Of a DNA stretch of 64,000 nt, positions 46,505 through 56,692 are shown piece after piece. The position numbers and the translations under genes are program-made. The stretch covers positions 82,653 to 146,652 of the forward strand of contig JABYQR010000077.1 in assembly GCA_022592445.1 (NCBI GenBank), written 5' to 3'. Every line of letters starts with the position of its first letter. The stretch's first letter is position 1. Under the pieces are notes generated by a model. The model had not been told where the DNA came from and searched no databases. It saw only the letters and a program-made list of their open reading frames with translations. The stretch is from Cytidiella melzeri (Eukaryota; Basidiomycota; Agaricomycetes; Polyporales; Irpicaceae).

Positions 46505-47470
46505 TAATGCATTCAGTAGTCTCGGAACCAGACGTTCTGAGGGAGACAAGGTCGCTGCGCTCCGAGAGGCAGGAGAGGCAGTCGCCAGGGCTCCTGCCGA
46601 GAAAGGGGCAAAAAGAGCTGCGAGAATAAGTCTACAAATTGGGAAAATGATGGCGCGGAATGTTACAATGGGGGTGAACAGAACGTCTGGTCTGTTTCGT
46701 CAGAGTGGGGGTAGATCATACCCCACGTGGCACGAGTTCTGAGCTTTTCAAGTGATGGGCGTCTATATCAACTCGTTCGAGTTTGCGTCGGACGGCCGAG
46801 GTATCATTCTACAAGACCTGCGTCCAGAGTACATAGATACCATTGGGCGAAATCCTAGCCAATACAATTTGCTTACTTGTTTTGCGCGGGAGCGAGGTTT
46901 GCATTGGGCTTGAAAAACGCTCCGGCTGGATCCACTTTGTTGTCATCCGGCTCGAGATTGTGTTTGTCAGGGCGGGGACTCACACGTTTACGAGGGCAGG
47001 TGCGTGTAGTTAGTCAGGCGAACTTGGATCCTCTTTGCACGCAAAGGTGAAAGAGCTCACCCATGACTTACTTACGTTACTCACAAGGAATCGTTGTGGC
47101 TTATCTATTGTGGGTTTCACAGAGGGACAAGGCATTTCATTCAAAGGTTTCGGTCGTTAGTCAAGGTCGTGTCACCGCGAAGCAGCGAGTACATCTAATC
47201 TATTTTCATACATCGGCGAGAATTCGTGCCACGTGGGGTATGATCTACCCCCACTCTGACGAAACAGACCAGACGTTCTGCCTGTCCGCGTTGTGACATT
47301 TCGCGCCATCATTTTTCTCGATTTGTAGAGTTATTCTCGCATCAGTTTTCTTCCTTTTACAGCAGGAGCGCTAGCGACTGTCTACGGGAGCTCCGCGACC
47401 GTTCTCCCTCTCCCTCTCTCTCTCACAGGCAGAACGTCTGGGTACGAGACTAGCATTCAGATGCCTTGAG
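46505..47470. repeat. Inverted-repeat unit with ~240-bp arms
   Basis: 46505-46739 is repeated inverted at 47220-47470. The inner ~60 bp are nearly identical (from GTGCCACGTGGGG through the CAGAACGTCTGG word). Outer parts show more differences and small indels. The unit resembles a MITE or foldback element. I could not define a target duplication. Confidence 0.8.
46873..46998 (-). pseudogene. Possible 3' coding fragment within the inverted repeat
   Basis: On the minus strand about 41 codons end in TAA at 46873: PRKRVSPRPDKHNLEPDDNK, then VDPAGAFFKPNANLAPAQNK. Composition looks like real protein, yet there is no start and no family match. It could be a captured gene piece or chance. Confidence 0.25.
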
Positions 47471-47906
47471 GACTGGCGGCTGGCAGAAATGTCGTCCGCC
47501 AACTGTATGCATCTGGGTGTTTTTCGGACAGACATGAACGTGCGCATTCTGCATTTTACATGTGCGCTAGAATCCGGATATCTTGCTGTCACGATTCACT
47601 CGTCTCAGCAGACGCACTGCATTTGACAGCCAGGTCGTCGACAGGTTTCGACTGCAACAATATGACTTCACTGACGCGAATTCTCGCGTTTCAGTAAGGC
47701 ACGCTATCGGGAAGCATGGCTCAGATGGCGTATACAGCTCGGACGAAGTAGTGTGTATATTGCAGTGTACAGTACGTGATGTAGTATATGGTTTGGTGTT
47801 GCAAGTATAATTACTAGGTCTTATGTCAGACGTCGCCGAAACACACATAACATGATAGCTCACCAAAGCTTCGTGTAGATTGTGTACGTGAGCATCACGT
47901 CCACAG

Positions 47907-48816
47907 TCATGACAGAGCTGTATGACTCTGGTTTTTATTTGGTTTATTAAGGAATGTGATCCTTGTGATGGCGTATCCAGCAATCCCAAGCACTGCAGCG
48001 TATCGTTCAAGAAGTCATGGTCAACTGAGGTGATGAGTACTCACCGAAACCTGAAAACTTCTCCGCAGGTGTGTGAAAGTAAACACTTGTTGTCCACGAT
48101 GCAAAGTACGAAAGCCCCAGCACAGTCGTTGCCCCACCGATCGCGAGCCAGTGATACCACGGGATGTTGTGTGTGCGAGCGGCGTGCGCCCGGAAGTGCT
48201 CGAACGTCATCTGGGATTGCTCCGCAAGAAAAAGGATGCTCATGGTGAGGAGGAACAAATGTCCGGACACGTCGTGACCCCTGCGTATCCGTGGTACCTG
48301 GCTCCACGTATCCGCAGGTAAAACCAGCGACGCAGCGAATAGAGAGGGATGTGATCGTGGGGTAATTGGCGACCTGGTGTAGCACAGCTGCTCCGGAACG
48401 GAAACGAGTGCACCGGACGGAAGATGGACAACGCATTCTCCTCCAGTAGTCATAGTCAGGCGGTCAAAAAGAGCTGGCCCAAAGAACCATCCCGTAAACA
48501 CCAACCAAACGAGTGTCTCCGTGAGCCACTTGTATATCCTTTGCCGCTGCTGTATCCTCTCCGGGCTAGTAGCGTAGAGGAGTAGGAAAGCGCCGCTTGT
48601 CCACCCCCATACTTGCTTCGTAAACAACACGTTCACAACGTTTGACTTCGAGGCAAAGTAGTGTGTCGTATGAAGTGGATGTGGCAGGTGAGTGAGAAGT
48701 GGGTTGGACGTATCGAGGTACGTGTTGCCTATGATCGAGTAGAGGGTACCAACAACGACGACGGCCGTTAACGCTGCTAGTGGTCTTGTTGGGTAGGGTG
48801 TCATCTTTTGCCACAA
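47907..48816 (-). CDS. FIT family protein (Scs3/FITM2-like lipid diphosphatase)
   Basis: Exons 48816-48045 and 47992-47907 give 285 aa. The GTGAGT splice gives the C-terminal membrane segment (FVLGIAGYAITRITFL) and a Lys/Asn tail. FIT proteins sit in the ER membrane, cleave acyl-CoA and act in lipid droplet budding; yeast Scs3 and Yft2 are relatives. Visible signatures are several hydrophobic spans, GWFFGPALFDRL, the first catalytic-His block R-R-G-H-D-V-S-G-H-L-F-L-L (H181, H186) and the second, T-S-V-Y-F-H-T-P-A-E-K-F-S-G (H248). The two conserved His residues of the family are thus present. Start at 48816 (MWQKM); the Met at 48804 is an alternative. Confidence 0.88.
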
Positions 48817-49460
48817 ATGATGACGATGAAGTGATGGTGGTGGTAGCAGAGAGAGATGAGTGGGTGAGTCACAGCTCTGCGCTACTGAGTTTGCCGCAGA
48901 CAGCGCTAGAGACGGTGTATATACGTCATTGAGTATAGCTCACGCGTAGCTAGGTATACGTAGTAGGACGAACATAGCCTAGCCTACATCACTATGTAGA
49001 GCAGCTAACCTGACGATTCAAGCTCCTGAGACATTTTCAACCCTTGAAGCATGCAATTCGAGTTTCAAGTCTGCGGCCCTATTGCGCCACGACTATCTCT
49101 GACATCAAAGTTGATGATAGGAGTATTGGGGTGGTATACAAGGCTACAAGTTGGGGCACTGTAACATCAATTTGCTCCGTTGACCTTACCCTCCACACAA
49201 TTTTCTTCATTTGCCTCTGCTGTGCATGCACTGTTTTCCACATCAGCCATTAACTACAAGAGATACAAATCCCCTTGCCACCATCATTGTACCACAGCTC
49301 CCTTATTCCAAGTCTTTTCATTGCTTTAGGGCTGCTTGGTCAGTACATTCTCGTCTGCATTGTACTCTCTATGGGTCACAACTGAAATTGTTCTTACAGC
49401 TAGCTCTCTTACTGTCTTACCAAACCCTTTCGAATCACCCCTTGACATCCTACAACTGTC
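48817..49460. promoter_or_regulatory. Divergent upstream region of FIT-like and secreted-protein genes
   Basis: 644 bp between two ATGs facing apart. TATATA lies at 48919-48923. A tRNA A-box-like word on the minus strand near 49085-49110 was judged not to be a tRNA. Confidence 0.45.
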
Positions 49461-49964
49461 ATGCAGTTCTCAACCTCTCTCCTTTTATATGCTGCCGCTG
49501 TCATTGGTGCATTCCATACTGTAGCCGTATCTGCCATCCCACATGGCAGTGCAGGATGCTGCTATTCAGCTTATGTCAGCAACTCCAACAACTGGAAGAG
49601 AGAGACTACAGACAAACATGACCTTTCCAGTCTGTATGTCTTTGACCAAATTGATCTCACCAAACGTGGGATTTTGAAGCCATACCCTGAAGTGCTGAAA
49701 GGTGTACCAGCTGCACAAAAGAATGCTATGTGGACACAGGTTGCAAGAGCATATGCCAAGGGAGAGAGGAAGGCTCCTAAGAATGCAACAGCTGCAGAAA
49801 AGGCTGTGTGGCAGAGATACCTTGCTTTGATAGGCAGGAAGCCCAAGAAGCCCAAGAAGGCAGTGCATTTTGCAGGCATTGACTCAGACAGTGAGCCTGT
49901 GGCTGGTCCATTTGGTCACTTGAAGTCATGGATGAAAGTCATATTCAAAGCCAAGGGCACTTAA
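49461..49964 (+). CDS. Small secreted protein of unknown function
   Basis: Single-exon frame of 167 aa. Residues 1-25 form a classic signal peptide: Met-Gln-Phe-Ser start, hydrophobic LLLYAAAVIGAF core and an Ala-Val-Ser-Ala cleavage motif. After Cys-Cys there are two dibasic sites (KR near residues 47 and 69) of the Kex2 type, so the precursor may be processed. The centre is Lys/Ala-rich (AAEKAVWQRYLALIGRK) and the tail acidic. Codon use is more AT-rich than the housekeeping genes and it lies at the edge of a repeat-rich region, as many effector-like or lineage-specific genes do. I know no homologue. Confidence 0.65.
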   Translation: MQFSTSLLLYAAAVIGAFHTVAVSAIPHGSAGCCYSAYVSNSNNWKRETTDKHDLSSLYVFDQIDLTKRGILKPYPEVLKGVPAAQKNAMWTQVARAYAKGERKAPKNATAAEKAVWQRYLALIGRKPKKPKKAVHFAGIDSDSEPVAGPFGHLKSWMKVIFKAKGT

Positions 49965-52204
49965 TTTTTGGTTTTATGCACAACTATCCTACCAGTACTT
50001 CCTGAATTCATGTTCACCCAGTTATTAAAGTCACTGCAGCTATGCCAGCTATGTATTACATATCTCTACACACTCTATACACTGTATTTGCCCTGGTCTT
50101 ATTCTGTACTGAACAAGTTTAGTTGAGTCTGACAAGAAAGGATGTTGTACTCAGTTCTTACTCATACTAGCACTTTCTGCAAGGCTTTTGTAGGGTGAAA
50201 CCAGTGTAGTAGCTTGCTCAATGCTCACTTCATGACATGAATTACGCTGACTAAGAGTTAGATTTCAATGATGTTTTGTATTTGTACAAGTTATCAAGGC
50301 TCTACAGGTGAACTAGATATGAATTGTGTGTTTCTGTCACGGAGACGGAGCTCAACGCAGCAACTAGGGACACGATGTGGACGACGACGACGAGGTGGTG
50401 GCAGGCGTGTAGCACAATGCTCTCACCAACTATAAACCTTATTCAGGTAGCTAGCCCAGTAAAGACCAAGTTAGTATTCTGACTACCAGCTATGTAGTAC
50501 AGAGGGGATTTGCTTACCTAGCCCAGTAAAGACCAAGAGGTCGAGATGGGGGCTAGGAGCGTACATGCAGCAGTATATATAGACTTCAGGGGCCTGCGCA
50601 CAGACCATGTTAAGGGCAGGCTTTGCAAGAAGCCGTGTGAACGAAGAACAAAAGAACTACCTAAAGGAGAACAATAGCTATTGTCTAGACCTTGCCAAGA
50701 ACTCTACCTGTGAGAGAATCTATCTAAAAGGAGACCAACTATTGTATTCCATTCCCACACCTGTGAGAACATCCTTCCATAAAGAGAACAATAAGGAAAG
50801 AACAAAAGGAGTCCATGTGGACGTCATTTATGACATCAAACCCTAGCTATGGGCTGAACCATGTGTCTGTAGCCGTGTGGTCTTACTTAAGCTAAGTCAC
50901 ATGCCAGTGTGACGTAGTAGCAAGTAATGTGACCGTGTGGAGCGTCTAAGCCACGTGATACGGGCGCTTAATAGACGTGCAAAGGAGTTTGTGCAGAGAA
51001 GGTTGCAACTGAGCTGCAGCCCGGAGTTTTACAGATAAAAACAAGAGGTAAATTGCGAAAATTAAGGGCTAGTCAGGCCATCCATGACAGTTTCGCCCAA
51101 ATCAATATTCATTTGCTTTTTGCGCACTTCATCAGCAATCTGCTGACATAGGTGGCACCTGTGATGGTTCTCTAGTAAGAAAATAGTGCCTTGCTCGCAT
51201 AGGACGAGGTTTAAAGTTTTTTGTTTTTCCTCAATTCTTGACAAATACTGATGTGCTTACTACATGATTATTGATACTCATGGCTTACCTCATGTTCACT
51301 TCATGTATGTATGTTACTTGGCTAACCTCTGTAACAGTAAAGGTTACTACTCACCAGATAAGCCGGTGGACTTGGGGGAGTTGATTGAGATAGAAAGTAA
51401 GAGCTGTGGTGAGCAAAGTACTGTGAGGTACTTAGTAGTCCTAGTTCAACAGAGTGGATAAGACTGAGGGGATATGCACTCAGGAGTGCCTCTATATGTA
51501 CATGAAGGGGAGGACCCCAGGTACTACCATAAGACCCCCAATACCTTTATGAGTAAGTGAAGTAATCTACCTTACTAAGCATGCCCTATGCCCTAGTGGT
51601 GCTACTCTAATAATCAACCAATAGCAATTGTCCCCATGACCTGACCCCATGACCTAGTTCCAAGGCTAGACTTGTTCTAGCTTGTTCTAAGACAAGGCTA
51701 GACTTTTCCAGAAGGTACTAAGAACTACGACATCATCTACTTGAATGTTTTACACTATGACATCCTAGTTCCAGCATGTTTTACAAGGTTCCAGAGAGTT
51801 CTATCATGTGATACACAAATAAGGAAAGGAGTGCATCAGGGCATCTGAGACAGAGAGTGCATCAGGGCATCAATGGCAGAGTGCACATCAATTGATAAGC
51901 ACCAAAATAAGCGCCAGGATAAGCGCCCATGTGCACTTAAGATGGTCCCATCAAGATCCCATCAATACTGTTGCCTGTTGAGGCAAGTCTTGTAGAAACA
52001 TCAAAAATCTGTGACAGGATCTACCTGTTTTTCAAACATGATGCAATGAAACTTTGTCAGGTCTACAGTTCAGTGGTCATATTTTTGCAGAATTTGTTAG
52101 CTGGGAAAATTTTGAGTGTCACCAGTGTTTATATATGTAGAAAAACCATTGTACAAGTGTTGACCAAGGCCATAGATTTGAGTTTCTGTTTTGACTTGAC
52201 AAGG
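49965..52204. other. AT-rich region, no gene recognised
   Basis: 2.2 kb with only short frames. A direct repeat CTAGCCCAGTAAAGACCAAG occurs near 50452 and 50519. From about 51970 the sequence may belong to the hairpin element that follows. Likely decayed transposon DNA, but I cannot name it. Confidence 0.45.
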
Positions 52205-52849
52205 CACAAATGCTACTCAAAGTAGCAAGATTTTATAAGTCAAAAAACATGACTCAAATATTACTCTCCTTAGCTTGCAATTTGAGCCATGCTTTTTGGG
52301 GTTGCAAAATTAATGCACTATCCATATCTCAAATATTGCACAGATTGCAGGATTTTTTGCAGGTGGTAATTCCAAATGGAAAAGTGGTTCAAAAAGAACA
52401 CATCAAAGGTCAGAATTTTACAGCCAGTAAGACCCTTGGAAAGTGCATCAACAATTGGTAAGGTTTTGGAGTACATGGAATTCTGTTTGCAACTGTAGGT
52501 ATAGCCAAAGTGGTCCTCAGTAGCTTCTAAGGGACTAAGAACTAATGACTATTTGTCTATACCTACAGTTGGAAGCAGAGTTATATGTACTATAAAATAT
52601 TACCAATTGTTGATGCACTTACCAAGGGTTTTACTGGCTGTATAATTCTGACCTTTAATGCATTCTTTCCAAGCCAATTTCCATCTGAATTTACCACCTG
52701 CAAAATCCTACAATCTGTGCAAGATTTGAGATGGATAGTGCATTAATTTTGCAGCCCCAATAAGCATGACCCAAATTGTGAGCTCATGAGAGCAATATTT
52801 GAGTTGTTTCTCTTGACTTGGAAAATTTTGCCACTGTGAGCAGCATTTG
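52205..52849. repeat. Long hairpin: ~300-bp inverted repeats with ~45-bp loop
   Basis: 52205-52510 pairs with 52553-52849 along the whole length with scattered mismatches. Matching words include CACAAATGCT, CTCAAATATT, TTAATGCACTATCCAT, GGTCAGAATT, CATCAACAATTGGTAA and ACTGTAGGTATAG. The right arm stops exactly where the second copia LTR starts (52850), so the original palindrome was probably longer. A transcript would fold into double-stranded RNA. Probable foldback or MITE element. Confidence 0.9.
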
Positions 52850-53216
52850 TGTTGTTATATTTATTTTCCGTATGTTCATCGGGCATGGACATTTACTTTT
52901 GTTCGCACGTTCCTTTTATGGACTCCAAGACCGTCGTGGCGTAGGTACTATATAGTGGTATGCTTAGGTAATCACACACATAGCGCGCCAGTGAACAGAC
53001 TCGCGCACCTCAGTTTCCTCACTTTATTCAAGGCTGACTGAGGTACGCTTTATACACAGTCTTTTGTTTTCACAGTAGCTAACTTACTATAGTTTATCCA
53101 CGCTTTGCGTACTACAGGTTAGCTAGCGCAATATAGTAGTTTCCTCACTTTATTCGAGGCTGACTGAGTTTATCCACGCTTCACGTACTACAGATTGAGC
53201 CGTTTCGTAACCCTAC
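52850..53216 (+). repeat. Probable 5' LTR of second copia element
   Basis: Start TGTTGTTATAT is placed where the hairpin arm is interrupted and resembles the TGTTG start of the first copia. The end is placed at ...CCCTACA before AAAA and the primer-binding site. Contains an internal duplication of TTTCCTCACTTTATTC-AGGCTGACTGAG (near 53011 and 53133) and of TTTATCCACGCTT. No second LTR is in the window for comparison. Confidence 0.5.
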
Positions 53217-53220
53217 AAAA

Positions 53221-53240
53221 GGTTATGAGCCCCGCGCTCT
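53221..53240 (+). other. Primer-binding site of second copia element
   Basis: GGTTATGAGCCCCGCGCTCT, identical to the first element's site, complementary to the internal half of initiator tRNA-Met. Confidence 0.75.
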
Positions 53241-53242
53241 AA

Positions 53243-54789
53243 TTGCTAATCGACACTCTTTCTAATTGCGCTACAAGCATACATTCGTTTTTATTAACAA
53301 TAACCACTATCTACCCTGCTCGTTTGCAACTTCACGCATCCAGCTGCCTCTTCGACATCCCAGCGCTTGAAGACAACGGTTCAAACTTCCAGACGTGGAA
53401 GTTCCAGATCTTGACGGTTCTTGGACTATGCGGTCTAATCGAAGTCGTCAATGGCTTGTGGTCCCCTCCCAATCCAAACGACACGGTCGCCGTTGGCGAA
53501 TACAATCGACTCAACAAGGAGGCCCGCGCACAGATCACCCTCACCCTCAAGGACAAACCCCTCAATGGTGTCCTCTACACCACCTTGGCAAAAGACACCT
53601 GGGACAAGTTGCACGCCCGTTACGAGGGAAAGGGTAAGCAGACCATAGTTCTGCTCCTAAACGAGATCTTCCGCGGCACTCTTTCAGACGACTCCCCACT
53701 CAAACCTCAGCTCAATGCCATGCGGCAAAAGAGCTTCATCCTTACCTCTCTTGGTCAACCACTCGACGACGCCGTCATTGCCTCAGCCATGATCATGTTG
53801 CTCCCCCCTTCCTATTCCGTCCTTTTGACAATCCTCATGTCCTCGTCCGACAAACCCACCACTGATGCCATCATGAACTCTATTCTTATGGAGGAGAAGA
53901 CGTGCGGCGACTCCTCGCAGGTCGCCCTTGTTGCAAAGGCTAACACCAAGGGTACCGGAGGTCAGAAGGACAAGCGGAAGAAGGAAAAGATGGGCGTACG
54001 TTGTATGTACTGCAAGAAGAAAGGACACACGACCGACAAGTGCAGGAAGATGAAGAAGGACAAGGAGGAGAAGGATAAGGAAGCAAAGATAAAGGGGAAG
54101 GAAGGAGAGCATGCGAAGGTAGCCGTCGCGGACACGCAAGACAATGCCCTCCAGCTTTCCATGGCACACGGTCACACCGGCCGTGCCGACCTCCCCACCA
54201 GGTGGATTGTCGACTCAGGTGCCTTCGTGCACATGAGCTCACAACGCCACTGGTTCGTCACCTATCAACACCTCGCTTCCCCCATCCAGATTTGGCTCGG
54301 TGACAAGCGTTCTATCGACGCCGTAGGCGTAGGACGCGTGGCTCTCAACATACACATTGATAACACCACCACCAGATCAATCTTCTCCGACGTCTACTTT
54401 GTTCCAGACCTCAACGGGAACCTCCTCTGGGTCTCCACTCTTACCAAAAAGGGCTTCAACGTCGCGTTCAAGGGCAACACATGCAGTATTCTGCGACCTG
54501 ATGGGAAAACCGTCGGTTGCGCTGCTCGTCCGTCCGACAAAGGTCTCTATGTTCTTGACTCGTCACCCGTTCCCTCACTTCGCGCGTTTATCGCTTCAGT
54601 GGGCGACACTTCATTTGATCACCCGACCAACGCTTTCGCTCTCAAGGCCGCAGCGCAACCTTCATCCAAGGCCGATGTCACCACCTGGCATCATCGTCTC
54701 AGTCACATCAATGTGGACTACGTCCGTCAGATGGTCCGAAAGGGTATGGTCGATGGCATGGAGATAGTCGGTGAGACCACCCGACCTCA
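53243..54789 (+). pseudogene. Second copia gag-pol, truncated after integrase start
   Basis: An open frame without early ATG encodes the gag domain (NGSNFQTWKFQILTVLGL), a CCHC knuckle (CMYCKKKGHTTDKC), a Lys-rich linker, aspartic protease (WIVDSGAFVHMSS) and the integrase zinc start (WHHRLSHINVDYVRQMVRKG). It then stops matching copia at about 54785, and the expected C..C pair, DDE core, RT and RNase H are absent. The next DNA is GC-rich and leads into a gypsy element, which probably inserted here. The family differs from the first copia in protein sequence although the primer site is the same. Confidence 0.85.
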
Positions 54790-55370
54790 AACGCTGATAC
54801 GCCCGGAAATCGGCTAGGCGCGGAGACCCGGCAGCAGCCCGCCATTTGCGCGGCCCGCGTCATCCTGAGCGGCAAGTCCCTCCACTTTCCCAGCGTCACG
54901 AGCGCGAGGAGTTCGCCGAGGTCACGAGGAGTCCGCCGAGGATCCGAGGACTTGACAAGGAGCAATACGCCGGAAACATCCGAGGCCGAGGAATCGCACC
55001 GAACTCTGACACACAGACACGCCCCTTTTTGGCATCGGAGCATGGGCCGGCCAGCCACCAAGCGTTTCGGACACGGGTCGGACCAACGGTAGAAGAAACT
55101 TGACGCGCGAACCCCGTTTCAGGAAGACTCCTATCACGCCACGCTGTGCAACTCCTGGACGGCGCCTCATCACCTGCTCGCGACGATTGGCGCCCCTGCA
55201 GCGCAAGGGCGCGCGCCGCTACGCCGCGTCGACCAACGCTGTGTCCCGCCGGGCGTCGACTCGCTGGGCATTTTGCCTCCGCAGACGGAAGTATTCTGCC
55301 ACCCCGTTTCCTCGCTCTCGCGTTTGGGTTTAGGACATAGAAGGAAAGGTTTAGGAGAGGGTCTTCAGGG

Positions 55371-55380
55371 TATATAAAAA
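55371..55380 (+). promoter_or_regulatory. TATA box of gypsy LTR/leader
   Basis: TATATAAAAA followed about 30 bp later by a CTGCGTAGAAACC start region and an AATAAA signal at 55408, as in an LTR where promoter and polyadenylation signal lie close together. Confidence 0.5.
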
Positions 55381-55392
55381 GGTGTTGCTTGT

Positions 55393-56229
55393 ACTGCGTA
55401 GAAACCAATAAATCCCCACCCCAGTTTCCAGAGTTCACTTTACGCTTTGCGTTCGCGTCGAGGGAGTCTCTTCGCGCCCATAGCTGTAGCTTCTTCTGCG
55501 TTGTCTCACTGCGACCTTTCCCACGTTTATGTCCGCTGCATCCACCAACGACAACCCGCCTCGAGTCTGCCGTTACTGTCCAACTGTTCCCCACCTGCCC
55601 GACGGTCGCTGCCCTTACCGCCCGCGCCCGCGCGAGGTTCTACGCCGTTACCCCATCATCCCCGCGCCCACGCCGCCGCCAGAACCCTCAGCAGCGCCTA
55701 CGGTCTCCCCTGCGAGATCAACTCCTAAATCACCCTTGCCAGCGTCGTCCGTCGCCTCCGTCGCGGACTCGCTTGAAAACTGCTCTTACTGCGATACTCA
55801 GAGCGATCATCCAATTCCCCTGCGTTCAGGACCTTTCGTCCCGCTCGACTGCGATCGCCCGCGCGCGCCGCACCCAGATTGCTGGCTATCTCCAGACTTT
55901 GAAGGCGAGGAGCACGAGTGCGAACTAGTACAGTTCAATCTTACCAGCTCAGCCAACGTTGTCGTTGGCCACGCATTTGCCTGTAATACGCATCGCCGTT
56001 CGGGAGGTGTCGTTCTACACTACCGCCCCCGCGCGCAGTCTGTCGAGTCCACTTAACTGCGATCTCACATAGCCTTCCGCTGCGACTCACGCGCCATTAG
56101 TTTATCTTTCTCTCACACTTCCTTTCGGCTTCGTTATACTGCGTTTGCTTTTTAACTGCGTTATTTTACTGCGTTACTGCGTTGCGTTTCATCTTCACTG
56201 CGTCGAGCTTACTGCGTTCACTTTCACTG
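55393..56229. repeat. Cluster of ACTGCG hexamers
   Basis: At least twelve ACTGCG copies on the plus strand between 55393 and 56229, the densest part at 56138-56229. Chance expectation in 840 bp is well under one. Confidence 0.85.
55529..56056 (+). CDS. Cys/Pro-rich open frame upstream of gypsy gag
   Basis: ATG-started frame of 175 codons between the putative promoter and gag. Cys pairs occur near the start (C-R-Y-C) and in the middle (C-S-Y-C-D-T-Q-S-D-H), with further Cys/His later (D-C-W-L, H-E-C-E-L, A-C-N-T-H). The region between is Pro/Ser-rich. It may be a zinc-binding accessory protein of the element, or chance in GC-rich DNA. No family recognised. The ACTGCG hexamers overlap it. Confidence 0.35.
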   Translation: MSAASTNDNPPRVCRYCPTVPHLPDGRCPYRPRPREVLRRYPIIPAPTPPPEPSAAPTVSPARSTPKSPLPASSVASVADSLENCSYCDTQSDHPIPLRSGPFVPLDCDRPRAPHPDCWLSPDFEGEEHECELVQFNLTSSANVVVGHAFACNTHRRSGGVVLHYRPRAQSVEST

Positions 56230-56692
56230 CGCCCGCGTTTTACAGCGACCACTTCATCTTCACCAGCGACCGCGTTTTGTGTTTGAGACTTATATTGCGT
56301 CTACGTTTATCTTCTGCGTCCCTCCGCGCGCCGTTTTCCTACAAGCCGCGACCTTTCACGCGCGCCTCTTGGAGCCGCGCTATAACTCCTTCGCTTTCAC
56401 CGCGCCGACTTGCCCTTTTACCCGCGATACGCGTGGTAATTGCCCGTCTAGCTCCCTTCATATAAAACTTTATCACAAAAACCTTGTCGCTCTTTTAGCA
56501 CAGGTAAAACTAGGACTCTTAGGCCACCTCGCATTACTTTAACACTTCCGCGCTTCCACACCTTTACACTTCTATTGCCACTTCGTGGTTGGTGGTGTTG
56601 TCTTTGAGGTTGTTCTTAGTTTGAAGCGTGACTCAGTGTCTCATTTTGGAGCCCACCGCGAGGGGTCTCTATAGATTTCGCTAGTTTCACTC
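56057..56692. other. Gypsy leader before gag
   Basis: Contains the densest ACTGCG repeats, then CT-rich DNA. TTTTGGAGCCCACCGCGAGG at 56645-56664, starting TGG, is a candidate primer-binding site, which would make the sequence before it a very long LTR. Confidence 0.4.

Larger units (their letters stand above)
45964..47906. other. Intergenic with inverted-repeat unit, no complete gene
   Basis: The first ~500 bp are CT-rich and show at most weak resemblance to the outer side of the left arm. The inverted-repeat unit lies at 46505-47470. The rest (47471-47906) is the 3' side of the FIT/Scs3-like gene. No complete gene is supported. Confidence 0.5.

Noticed and set aside
49030..49115. Minus-strand tRNA candidate with TGGCGCAATAGGG and partly matching ends
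   Set aside because: The A box is displaced by three bases, the B box is badly degraded and the anticodon stem does not pair. At most a decayed tRNA-derived piece.
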